The position numbers and the translations under genes are program-made. This document shows positions 1 through 7,735 of a DNA stretch of 42,654 nt, in pieces. The DNA is from an uncultured Granulosicoccaceae bacterium. GTDB lineage: Bacteria > Pseudomonadota > Gammaproteobacteria > Granulosicoccales > Granulosicoccaceae. The notes below the pieces were generated by a model. It was not told the DNA's origin. It saw only the letters and a list, made by a program, of their open reading frames with translations, and made no database searches. Numbering within the stretch: the first letter of the stretch is position 1; each line of letters opens with the position of its first letter. The stretch covers positions 1-42,654 of the forward strand of contig CALISD010000024.1 of the NCBI GenBank assembly GCA_938041955.1, written 5' to 3'.

Positions 1-1167
1 GATGGTAGCTGTGCTTAAGCGATCCGGCATGCCCTTGTTCAACACCACGCCGGCCGCTAATGCTGCTAGTGCCGCACTTGGGATCACAAAGTATGCAACC
101 AGCGCTTTAATGCCGCCAAGCTTTAGAGTTCGAAGCGGGCGTTCAACGGCGTAGTACGAAAGTGCGCTTAGAACAAAAATGAGTGCAAGACAAATAACCT
201 GAACACCCAGTGGCAGGTGCAAATAGCCCTCGGTGGTGTTGAGTATATAGCGAGCAAAAGCCAGTACTGGCCAGTGAAACAAGTAGAGTGAGTAAGATAA
301 TAGTCCGACCCAAACCACATGTTTATTTTCTAGCAGCTTGTTTACCCAAGTGTCTTCACAGTGGATGATTACCGCAATGGGTAAGCATGCTAAAAGTGCG
401 ACAAACCCTGGAAAGGCAAACTGCTTATTAAAAAAGAGTAGCGTCGCGACAAGCACTGCAGCGGCTACAGTGGCGAGTATGTTGGAGTTACTTTTTTCGA
501 TGGTTCCCTTTGCGTGAAGGATGGCAAGTACTGAACCTACCAATAATTCCCCCATTCGGGTTGGAAGAATGTAATAGCTTGTGCCTGCAAGGTCGCTTTT
601 TCCAGACATGAATTCGGCCAGACCGAAGCTCGCGAACGCTACTAGCGCCATGGCAGCGACCAGGTTTACTTTTAAAAATCGGATAAAAAAGATCAATGCC
701 AGTGGCAGTATAAAATAGTATTGTTCTTCTACTGAGAGGGACCATGTGTGCAGCATGGGCCATTCGGATGAATCTGATGAGAAGTAGTCTCCTGTTCTGA
801 GCGCAAATTGCATATTAGAGGCAAATACAATAGCCCCGATTATTGAGATACCGGTTTTGTAAAAGTCTAACGGTAACAAAATAAAGTAGCCGGCTATCAA
901 GGTAAGCACAGCCATAAAGTACAACGGCGGCAATATTCGCTTCGCCCGACGAACATAGAAATTTGTGTAGGTATACTTTTTGAGCATCAACTCTGTGTAT
1001 ACGATTCGGGTTATCAGGTACCCGGATATCACAAAGAAAATATCAACCCCCAGGTAACCTGCATTCAGGTAACCTGGATCGAGATGGAAAAGTAACACCG
1101 CGACAACCGCGATCGCTCTCAGTCCGTCAATATCTCTGCGGTACGTCATTTTAATTAGATTATTCAT
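1..1167 (-). CDS. Acyltransferase 3 (OafA/YrhL-type) membrane O-acyltransferase, 3' end outside the window
   Basis: The reading frame is open for 389 codons and runs off the left edge, so only the N-terminal part is seen. The protein opens with the family hallmark RDIDGLRAIAVV followed by an FH and the GYLGVDIFFVISGYLI segment, then RRAKRILPP and WSLSVEEQYY, all typical of acyltransferase 3 enzymes. About ten hydrophobic helices follow. In this family the membrane domain moves acyl groups, usually acetyl, from the cytoplasm onto sugars of O-antigen, exopolysaccharide or peptidoglycan. Many members carry a C-terminal SGNH domain; whether this one does cannot be seen here. The ATG at 1167 is chosen because the conserved motif begins about ten residues later; no strong ribosome site precedes it. 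The sugar target is unknown. Confidence 0.9.
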   Translation of the reverse strand, partial: MNNLIKMTYRRDIDGLRAIAVVAVLLFHLDPGYLNAGYLGVDIFFVISGYLITRIVYTELMLKKYTYTNFYVRRAKRILPPLYFMAVLTLIAGYFILLPLDFYKTGISIIGAIVFASNMQFALRTGDYFSSDSSEWPMLHTWSLSVEEQYYFILPLALIFFIRFLKVNLVAAMALVAFASFGLAEFMSGKSDLAGTSYYILPTRMGELLVGSVLAILHAKGTIEKSNSNILATVAAAVLVATLLFFNKQFAFPGFVALLACLPIAVIIHCEDTWVNKLLENKHVVWVGLLSYSLYLFHWPVLAFARYILNTTEGYLHLPLGVQVICLALIFVLSALSYYAVERPLRTLKLGGIKALVAYFVIPSAALAALAAGVVLNKGMPDRLSTATI

Positions 1168-1649
1168 ACAGACGCCAGGTTATCGCCAGTGAGCCGCAGC
1201 GCTGCCATAAATGAATAGGCTGCCTGTAAGGTTGTTTTTGGTGTGGAATGTCTTCTATCCATAACGGGGACGCTGACCGCCGTCAGTGTCCGAAACGCTC
1301 GCCTCTCATTGTGACGAATTGTAAATAGCTGGGAGTACGAAAATTCACTGATGCGGACGAACACAGGGGCAAACTACCTTATGGGTGGTGTAGCCGCATC
1401 CGGGGCGGCCAATATGTTCAATTGAGAGCATTTTTGGCGCCAGACGAATGTGAGCGAAGCCAATATTGGATGCCACTTCTGACGTCAATCGCCAGCGAGC
1501 ATAGGAATCTAGCAATTTCGTTCAGGAAACGGGGTGACTGATTGGCAAGCGGATTTGTTTTTGCTGGCAGTTTTCAGGGTAGATGATCGAATCCGGAATG
1601 TCACGGTTACGCAAAATACAGCTAACTGTCAGTTAGTTATGTAATATTA
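1168..1649. other. Intergenic region between divergent genes
   Basis: No convincing gene is present on either strand in this 482-bp gap. It separates the acyltransferase (minus) from the M48 protease (plus), so it must hold both promoters. The only structure I can point to is the short palindrome close to the protease gene. Confidence 0.5.
1622..1648 (+). promoter_or_regulatory. Palindrome and possible -10 box upstream of the M48 protease gene
   Basis: CTAACTG-T-CAGTTAG is a perfect 7-bp inverted repeat with a 1-bp centre (1622-1636). It is followed by TAATAT at 1642-1647, which could serve as a -10 hexamer. No good -35 lies 17 bp upstream; the palindrome covers that position, as expected for an operator or an activator site. 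If this -10 is real, transcription starts after the ATG at 1650, which favours the downstream ATG at 1680. This is inferred from sequence only. Confidence 0.35.
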
Positions 1650-1679
1650 ATGAAGGTCATATTTAGGAATTTCAGGAAA

Positions 1680-3224
1680 ATGAAAAAAATCGGATTTCTT
1701 GTTGGTCTTGCTGCATTTATGCTGAGTGCATGTTCGACCAATCCGGTCACGGGTAAGAATGAGCTGAGCTTTGTTGGCGAAGATTGGGAGCGCAAGATCG
1801 GTGCGCAACAATATTCCCCCAGCCGCCAATCTCAAGGCGGTGATTATCTGGCTGATCCACATATTCAAGCCTATGTGAACAAAGTCGGGCAGCGGGTGGC
1901 GTCGGTGAGTGATCGAAAGCTGCCATACGAATTCAAAGTGATAAATTCAGGAGTGCCAAACGCATGGGCGTTGCCTGGTGGAAAAATCGCCATCAATCGA
2001 GGCTTGTTAACAGAGCTGAAAAGCGAAGCTGAGCTGGCTGCGGTGCTTGGACACGAGGTAGTCCACGCTGCGGCAAAACACGGTGCCAAAGGCATGACCC
2101 GTGGTGTATTGCTGCAAGGTGGTCTGATGGCAGCCACCATCGCTAGCTCTGGCAAAGAATATTCAAACCTTGCGCAGATGGGCGCCAGCGTTGGTGCTCA
2201 GTTAATCAATACGCGCTATGGCCGAGATGCGGAGCGTGAATCTGATCAATACGGTATCGAATATATGGTTCGTGCCGGCTATGACCCGCAAGGTGCAGTA
2301 GATCTGCAGCGAACGTTTCTTTCATTGTCAGAAGGCAAGCGACAGGATTTTCTGACCGGGCTTTTTGCCAGTCATCCACCCTCAGCGGAGCGACTGGCCA
2401 ACAATCAAAAGTTAGCTGCAGCGCTAAATGCAGGTGGTGAAATCGGGCGTGAAAGCTACCAACGAAATATGGCTCGACTGACAAGGGCCAAGCCTGCATA
2501 CGAAGCCTTTGAGGATGCTAAAAAAGCTTTTAAAGAAAACGACGTTGCCGGTGCTCGTGCACTGGTCAGGCGCGCCATCAGTATTGAGCCTAACGAGGGC
2601 CACTTCCATTCTACTCTTGGTGATATAGAACTTGAATCTGAGAATTATAGAGGGGCGCTACGTCACTATAACGATGCGATAAAAGTGAATGATGACTTCT
2701 TCTACTACCACCTGCGTAAGGGTCTGGTAAGTGAAAAGGTAAGAGACTATCGAAGTGCGACTAGCGCATTACAAAGAAGCGTTGAATTGTTACCGACAGC
2801 TGATGCTCATAACGCGCTCGGCAACATTGCGAAACTAAATGGTCAAATGGATCAGGCCGTCGCGCAGTACAGTAAGGCAGCCGGTCACAAGAGTGAAGCA
2901 GGGCAGGCTGCACTCGGATCACTGGTTGATCTGGACTTACCCGCTAACCCTGGTAAGTACGTCGCAACGCGTGCCCGGGTGGCAAAAGATGGTTCTGTTA
3001 CTGTGCAAATGCAAAATAAAACGCCACGCAATATTGACGGTGTGGTTTTGCGAGTCATTTATCCTGATGCAAATGGTCAGATGCGTGAAACGACAGAGCG
3101 TGTGTCAGGTGTTTTGCCCGCAGGTAAAACCGATACACTCAACTTGCGAATTCGAATTAACCCGGCGCTTGCAAGCAAAGTCCAAAGCGGTGTTGTTCGT
3201 GCGGCTGTGTCCAGACGTCAGTAA
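1680..3224 (+). CDS. M48-family zinc metalloprotease lipoprotein with C-terminal TPRs (BepA/LoiP-like)
   Basis: This is a 514-residue predicted outer-membrane lipoprotein. It has a basic-hydrophobic signal ending in the lipobox LSAC with Cys18, then an M48 peptidase domain with the zinc motif HEVVH at about residues 125-129 and an ExExD segment near 185-189 that supplies the third ligand. TPR-like helices span roughly residues 280-410. M48 proteins with TPRs such as BepA work in the periplasm on outer-membrane protein and LPS-assembly quality control; the same role is inferred here. An in-frame ATG exists at 1650, but the ATG at 1680 places the signal peptide at the N-terminus and has AGGA-type sequences just upstream. 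A hairpin terminator follows the gene, so it is probably monocistronic. Confidence 0.88.
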   Translation: MKKIGFLVGLAAFMLSACSTNPVTGKNELSFVGEDWERKIGAQQYSPSRQSQGGDYLADPHIQAYVNKVGQRVASVSDRKLPYEFKVINSGVPNAWALPGGKIAINRGLLTELKSEAELAAVLGHEVVHAAAKHGAKGMTRGVLLQGGLMAATIASSGKEYSNLAQMGASVGAQLINTRYGRDAERESDQYGIEYMVRAGYDPQGAVDLQRTFLSLSEGKRQDFLTGLFASHPPSAERLANNQKLAAALNAGGEIGRESYQRNMARLTRAKPAYEAFEDAKKAFKENDVAGARALVRRAISIEPNEGHFHSTLGDIELESENYRGALRHYNDAIKVNDDFFYYHLRKGLVSEKVRDYRSATSALQRSVELLPTADAHNALGNIAKLNGQMDQAVAQYSKAAGHKSEAGQAALGSLVDLDLPANPGKYVATRARVAKDGSVTVQMQNKTPRNIDGVVLRVIYPDANGQMRETTERVSGVLPAGKTDTLNLRIRINPALASKVQSGVVRAAVSRRQ

Positions 3225-3240
3225 GGCATCCTGTAATTAT

Positions 3241-3267
3241 CGGGGGCACCACGCCCCCGTCTTTCTT
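3241..3267 (+). terminator. Rho-independent terminator after the M48 gene
   Basis: CGGGGGC (3241-3247), loop ACCAC, GCCCCCG (3253-3259), then a T-rich tail TCTTTCTT. It lies 17 bp past the stop codon of the protease gene and separates it from slyD. Confidence 0.75.
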
Positions 3268-3315
3268 CAACTTTAACTACTGTGTGTTATTAGACCCACG
3301 TTATTAAGAACAACT

Positions 3316-3798
3316 ATGCGAATTGAAAATAATACCGTTGTATCTTTTCACTACAAACTGCAGGAAGTGGGAGGTGAATATACTGAAGATTCAAGTGGTG
3401 GTGAGCCGATGCTCTACCTGCACGGTTACAGAGGGTTATTGCCAGGCCTTGAAGATGAAATGAAAGGGAAGTCTGCCGGAGATAAGTTCTCTGTAGAAGT
3501 AACGCCGGAAAATGGTTACGGTTTACGTGATGAAGACGGTTTTAAACGCGTACCGATCAAGCATTTGATTGGCAGAAAAAAGCCTTTGCTGGGAGATATA
3601 GTTACCGTTAATACAAAAGACCGAAAGATCCAGGCAACGGTTGTTAAGGTTGGCCGCCATAACGTTGATGTAGATACCAATCATCCATTAGCAGGTAAGC
3701 ACTTGAAGTTTGATGTTGAGGTGATAGACGTTCGTGAAGCGACAATGGATGAAGTGTCGCATCGACATGCACACGGTCCGGGTGGGCATCAGCACTAG
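3316..3798 (+). CDS. slyD: FKBP-type peptidyl-prolyl isomerase, SlyD family
   Basis: This 160-residue protein has the split FKBP fold of SlyD: an N-terminal FKBP half (about 1-65), an inserted chaperone flap (about 70-125, with the ENGYG segment leading in) and the closing strand containing NHPLAGKHLKFDVEV. The C-terminal tail is short and rich in His (HRHAHGPGGHQH), where SlyD proteins bind nickel and other metals. The family catalyses prolyl cis-trans isomerisation, acts as a cytoplasmic holdase and feeds nickel to hydrogenase maturation. No hydrogenase genes are nearby, so a general folding role is the safer reading. The gene stands alone between a terminator and a convergent ABC-transporter gene. 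Confidence 0.92.
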   Translation: MRIENNTVVSFHYKLQEVGGEYTEDSSGGEPMLYLHGYRGLLPGLEDEMKGKSAGDKFSVEVTPENGYGLRDEDGFKRVPIKHLIGRKKPLLGDIVTVNTKDRKIQATVVKVGRHNVDVDTNHPLAGKHLKFDVEVIDVREATMDEVSHRHAHGPGGHQH

Positions 3799-4207
3799 TT
3801 GTGGCAGCGCTGGCTGTTATCTGTGGGAGGTGTTTGCGCTTGCTTTGAGCGGACTGTGTAAGCGGCAGGGCGCCGAACTCGTTAGCGATCTACGCTCGTC
3901 AGGAAACCCGACGCGTGAGCGAGTGGCAAGTCGCACATTGCAGACTTTCTGTTTTAACATAAATAACACGGTCATCTAGAGCGAGGTAGCAGTTACCAAC
4001 GGTGTAAGCAGTAATGTCGCGGCAGAACATCCACTCGCTAACGCGTCGGGTTTCCCATAACTGCCTCGAAGCGTATGTTGCACACCAGCAGACGGCACTG
4101 AGCTTAAGACACATGTGGTCGTGACTTCGATGAATCATTGGTGGATGCGCTAATCTCTTAGTCCCCAACGCATTCGTTCGCCGCAAGAAATTGCTCAAAG
4201 ACCAGGC
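3799..4207. other. Intergenic region with REP-like inverted repeats
   Basis: No convincing gene lies between slyD and the convergent binding-protein gene. The ORFs here have no recognisable protein features and are explained by the inverted repeat units. Confidence 0.5.
3902..4055. repeat. Inverted pair of 25-bp REP-like units around a 104-bp centre
   Basis: The sequence at 3902-3926 recurs in reverse complement at 4031-4055 with one mismatch in 25. Its core, GAAACCCGACGCGT followed by AGCGAGTGG, contains the palindrome ACGCGT. The pair lies between two convergent genes, a typical place for REP/BIME-type elements. No REP-associated transposase is present in the window. Confidence 0.7.
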
Positions 4208-4241
4208 AAAAAAAAGGGCAGGTGTGAAACACACCCGCCCT
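4208..4241 (-). terminator. Terminator of the taurine-type binding-protein gene
   Basis: On the plus strand an A8 run (4208-4215) precedes the hairpin AGGGC-A-GGTGTG, loop AAA, CACACC-C-GCCCT (4215-4241). Read on the minus strand this is an 11-bp stem with one mismatch followed by a U-run, just past the stop codon at 4279. Confidence 0.8.
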
Positions 4242-4278
4242 AACACTAGTACTAACTGCTGCTAATGCAGTGAATCAT

Positions 4279-5256
4279 CTACTTCAGGAATGAAGTATCA
4301 ATTACGTCGCTGTAGTCAGCGCGTGCTGGATTGTCATCAGTGGCAAATGCTCCACCAACGATGTCAAAAGCAGTGCCGGCAAGGCCGCCGTCTTGGAAGA
4401 ATTCGCCCATCTGTGATTCTTTAGTTGGGAAAACCATGTCAGCCATTTGGTTTGCTGTGGTTTCTGAATCCATACCAGATTCTTTTTCAATCAAAGCAAT
4501 CTTAGATTGATCTGCAGCGAATGACTTGTTGATTTCATCAGTAACGTCCATGAACGACTGAACCAGATCAGGATTTTCCTGTGCGAATTTTTCAGTGACT
4601 GAAACAACGTCAAACGCAACGATGCCGGCTTCAGCCATGGCTTCGTTAGACATGATCTGAGTGCCGCTTTCCATTGCCTTCTTGATTGAGTCACCACCGA
4701 ACAAGCAAACCATGTCTACGCCGCCATCAGCGAGAGACACAGCGCCATCAGCAGGAACCTGGTCAACAACAGTCAGGGTGCTGAGATCAACGTCAAGCGC
4801 GCGCATTTGCATGCGGAAGCTGTAGTCAGCCATGGTTGCTAATGGAACAGCAACTGTTTTGCCTTCAAGCTCAGAAGCATTGTCAGCAGTGATGCCGGAT
4901 CCGTTCTTAACAATGCAAGGGTTTGAAGGGTAAGTCACTGCAACACCGATTGTTTTGATAGGTGCGTTGGCGTTTACTGCTGTGATGAAAGGTGCAAGGC
5001 CCTGGCTGTAAGAAATGTCTATGTCGCCTGAAAGCATGGCTTCTGTCATCTGAGTACCAGCATCAAAGTTGGTCCAGTTGACTTTAACGCCCATGGCGTC
5101 GTCGTACATGCCTTCGGCTTTGGCGATCATGTTGGGGGTTGCCCACTCAAGAAAGAAGGCCACGTTAACTTCGTCTGCAGCTTGTACAGGTGCAGTGATG
5201 CCGGCAGCAACAGCTACAGCGGTAACAGTCTTAAGGATAGTTTTTACAGATTTCAT
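4279..5256 (-). CDS. Taurine/sulfonate-type ABC transporter periplasmic binding protein (TauA/SsuA-like)
   Basis: This 325-residue protein has a Sec signal peptide with a likely cut after VQA near residue 26, followed by an NMT1/TauA-type fold: FFLEWATPN, FDAGTQMTEAMLSGDIDISYSQG and LEGKTVAVPLATMADYSF. This family captures small organic sulfonates, amines or thiamine precursors in the periplasm. The matching ATPase and permease lie on the opposite strand about 1.7 kb away, after a divergent FAD oxidoreductase gene. The ATG at 5256 has GGAG eight bases upstream. The substrate is not proven; taurine or a related amino-sulfonate is the best guess from the family, and the amine oxidoreductase next door also fits an amine-bearing ligand. 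Confidence 0.88.
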   Translation of the reverse strand: MKSVKTILKTVTAVAVAAGITAPVQAADEVNVAFFLEWATPNMIAKAEGMYDDAMGVKVNWTNFDAGTQMTEAMLSGDIDISYSQGLAPFITAVNANAPIKTIGVAVTYPSNPCIVKNGSGITADNASELEGKTVAVPLATMADYSFRMQMRALDVDLSTLTVVDQVPADGAVSLADGGVDMVCLFGGDSIKKAMESGTQIMSNEAMAEAGIVAFDVVSVTEKFAQENPDLVQSFMDVTDEINKSFAADQSKIALIEKESGMDSETTANQMADMVFPTKESQMGEFFQDGGLAGTAFDIVGGAFATDDNPARADYSDVIDTSFLK

Positions 5257-5566
5257 TCATTAACTCCAGTAGTTAAACCGCCATTTCAGCGGGACGGTAG
5301 CGGGTGATTTCTAGCTAGTTTGGAAGTCACTCTCGTATTATTGCAGCTTTGGTATTTCAAATCCAAAACTCAGCTCGACTTGTGTGCAGTATTCGCAACC
5401 TGAATTGCATTTTTGTCGCATTTAGTATGTAAATCCATACTAGGCTGACGGCATTATCGGTGACGTATCGGGTACGGTAACTGAACAGCCGGTATTTCGC
5501 TGGCGGATTGTGTTTGTCGGGGCGTAATATACAGCGAATTTCATCGTTATATTGTCAGGACGTCAT
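5257..5566. promoter_or_regulatory. Divergent regulatory region of the transporter locus, with an operator-like inverted repeat at 5423-5442
   Basis: This 310-bp gap separates the divergent binding-protein and oxidoreductase genes and must hold both promoters. TAGTATG-TAAATC-CATACTA at 5423-5442 is a perfect 7-bp inverted repeat with a 6-bp spacer, the size expected for a dimeric repressor or activator site. No regulator gene lies next to it in the window. I found no clearly good -35/-10 pair. Confidence 0.45.
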
Positions 5567-6871
5567 ATGCCATCATCTGAATCTTTTGACGGGGCGCGCA
5601 GCGCGCTCTGGATGCAAACAGCTGTTGCGGCCCCTTCTACTTCACCGCTGAGTGAAGCGATTACAGCAGATGTCACAATTATCGGGGCTGGCTTCACCGG
5701 GCTAAATGCTGCGCTGGAGTTGGTTGCCCAGGGGCTGACGGTGTGTGTGTTGGAGGCTTCATGGCTGGGGTTCGGTGCCTCCGGCCGAAGTGGCGGCCAG
5801 GTCAATGTCGGTCTGAATCTCGATCCGGCTGATTTGATTGCCAAGTTCGGAGAAGACGCTGGAGTGCGGCTGGTGAAGGCGGTTAGTAGCACCCCCACCA
5901 CTGTTTTTGACAGAATCAAGCAGCTCGGTCTGCAGTGTGATCCGGTGCAAAATGGTTGGGTGCAGTCGGCGGCGACCCAGTCTGTACTCGATTGGCAGCT
6001 GGAGCTGGCCCGGGATTTCGCCCGTTATGGCTGCGAGCTACAGGTGTTAGATAGAGGTCAGGCCAGCGCGGCAATTGGCAGCAATAAATACTTGGGTGGT
6101 TTGTTTTCCCCGACTGCTGGAACCCTGCAGCCTCTCTCTTATACACGCGAGCTTGCACGCGTTGCTATTGAACGTGGGGTTAGGTTGCATACGGAGTCAG
6201 CAGTCACGCACCTTGAAAGGGCAGATAGTTGGAAGGTGCACACCGCTCAAGGGGTAGTTAGTTGTGAAAAAGTGTTGGTTTGCACGAACGGATACACCGA
6301 TAGCCAGGCAGTGCCCGGGCTCGAGAAAAAGGTCGTTCCGTTAAGGAGTGTGCTTGCTGCCACTGAACCGTTGTCTGCTGATCTGCGGGCACAAATTCTC
6401 CCTGGTGAAGTCAGTTTTGTCGACAAACGCAGGCTCATACTCTATATGAGATACGACAGAGATGGCCGGTTGTGCTGCGGTGATCATGGGCCGATGCGGG
6501 ACGAGTTCACAAACACGGATTACGATGCAATGAAGAAGCGGGTGATAGAAATTTTCCCGATGCTGCGCGACACGCGTTGGGATTATCACTGGGGCGGGCG
6601 TATTGCTTTCACCAAAGATTCGTTGCCATTTCTGACTGAGATTGAGCCGGGACTGGTGGCCGCTATGGGCTACAACGGCCGGGGTGTTGGAATGGGCACA
6701 GTGCTGGGGGTTGAGGCCGGGCGCTTTGTGGCGGGATTGGATAAAGACAAACTCGCATTTCCTGTATCATCGCCCAAGGCTTTTGCGATGCATCGATGGC
6801 ACAAGCCAGGGGTGAATATGAGTATCAAATGGTACGCATTGCGTGATCATCTGGAATCAGTGCGAACGTAA
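5567..6871 (+). CDS. FAD-dependent amine/amino-acid oxidoreductase (DadA/PuuB-like, DAO family)
   Basis: This protein has 434 residues from the ATG at 5567, which has AGGA six bases upstream; a TTG five codons earlier is less likely. The dinucleotide-binding motif GAGFTG sits at residues 40-45 and is followed by the LGFGASGRSGGQV segment typical of the gamma-glutamylputrescine oxidase (PuuB/OrdL) branch. A C-terminal GYNGRGVGMGT segment closes the FAD site. Such enzymes oxidise primary or secondary amines to aldehydes or keto compounds with release of ammonia and peroxide. The gene leads an apparent operon with the ATPase and permease genes of a taurine-type transporter, so it probably acts on the imported compound or its glutamyl conjugate. 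The exact substrate is unknown. Confidence 0.82.
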   Translation: MPSSESFDGARSALWMQTAVAAPSTSPLSEAITADVTIIGAGFTGLNAALELVAQGLTVCVLEASWLGFGASGRSGGQVNVGLNLDPADLIAKFGEDAGVRLVKAVSSTPTTVFDRIKQLGLQCDPVQNGWVQSAATQSVLDWQLELARDFARYGCELQVLDRGQASAAIGSNKYLGGLFSPTAGTLQPLSYTRELARVAIERGVRLHTESAVTHLERADSWKVHTAQGVVSCEKVLVCTNGYTDSQAVPGLEKKVVPLRSVLAATEPLSADLRAQILPGEVSFVDKRRLILYMRYDRDGRLCCGDHGPMRDEFTNTDYDAMKKRVIEIFPMLRDTRWDYHWGGRIAFTKDSLPFLTEIEPGLVAAMGYNGRGVGMGTVLGVEAGRFVAGLDKDKLAFPVSSPKAFAMHRWHKPGVNMSIKWYALRDHLESVRT

Positions 6872-6937
6872 GTCTGACACTAATACCGCAGCTCTAACTG
6901 CACCACAATACCAACACTTCCAACATAGGGTTTTGCG

Positions 6938-7735
6938 ATGAGTGATCTCGTTGCCGACAGCATTGATATGACATTCCCCATGCCAGAGGGGGAAAGTGTG
7001 CAAGCGCTGAAAGATGTGAGTTTTACACTGAAACAAGGAGAGTTGTTGTCAGTCCTTGGGCCTTCCGGCTGTGGTAAAACCACTTTACTCAACATCATTG
7101 CAGGATTCCTCCTGCCAACGGCTGGTTCGCTTACCCTCGGAGGAGAGCCGATCACAGGCCCCGGTGTAAACCGAGGTATGGTATTTCAGCAAGGTGCGTT
7201 GTTTGAGTGGCTCACTGTTTCTGAAAACGTTGACTTCGGTTTGCGTATGAAAGGTGCGAACAAAAAACAAACCAAGGCGAAAGTAGAGGAGTGGCTTGAG
7301 ATTGTGGGGTTGCAAGGCTTCGGTGATACACCAACTTATCAGTTGTCCGGTGGTATGCAGCAACGCGTCGCCTTAGCGCGATGTTTAATTAACGACCCTG
7401 ATCTTATTCTAATGGACGAGCCGCTCGGTGCGCTTGATGCATTAACGCGTGAAAAGATGCAGTCATTGGTGCTTAAAATCTGGAAGGAGACCGGCAAGAC
7501 CATAATGATCATCACCCATTCGGTTGAAGAGGCTCTACTGTTAGGTGAAAGATTATTTGTCATGGCCCCGCGCCCGGGTCGTTTGCATCGTGAATACCAA
7601 TTGCCATTTGCCGAATGGGGTTTGCAACAAGATCTCCGCTCTGTCAAAGCGACGCCAGACTTTGGTAATAACCGTGATGAAATTCTTTCGATGATTTGGA
7701 ACATGGAAGAAGAGATTATGGGAGGGAATGCGTAA
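6938..7735 (+). CDS. Taurine/sulfonate-type ABC transporter ATPase (TauB/SsuB-like)
   Basis: This 265-residue ATPase has every key motif in order: Walker A GPSGCGKTT (41-49), Q-loop FQQG (83-86), signature LSGGMQQ (136-142), Walker B LILMDEP (157-162) and the switch His in ITHSVEEA. The family powers uptake of taurine, alkanesulfonates or similar small ligands. The gene lies 66 bp after the FAD oxidoreductase. Its stop codon TAA shares one base with the ATG of the following permease gene, so the two are translationally coupled. Confidence 0.92.
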   Translation: MSDLVADSIDMTFPMPEGESVQALKDVSFTLKQGELLSVLGPSGCGKTTLLNIIAGFLLPTAGSLTLGGEPITGPGVNRGMVFQQGALFEWLTVSENVDFGLRMKGANKKQTKAKVEEWLEIVGLQGFGDTPTYQLSGGMQQRVALARCLINDPDLILMDEPLGALDALTREKMQSLVLKIWKETGKTIMIITHSVEEALLLGERLFVMAPRPGRLHREYQLPFAEWGLQQDLRSVKATPDFGNNRDEILSMIWNMEEEIMGGNA

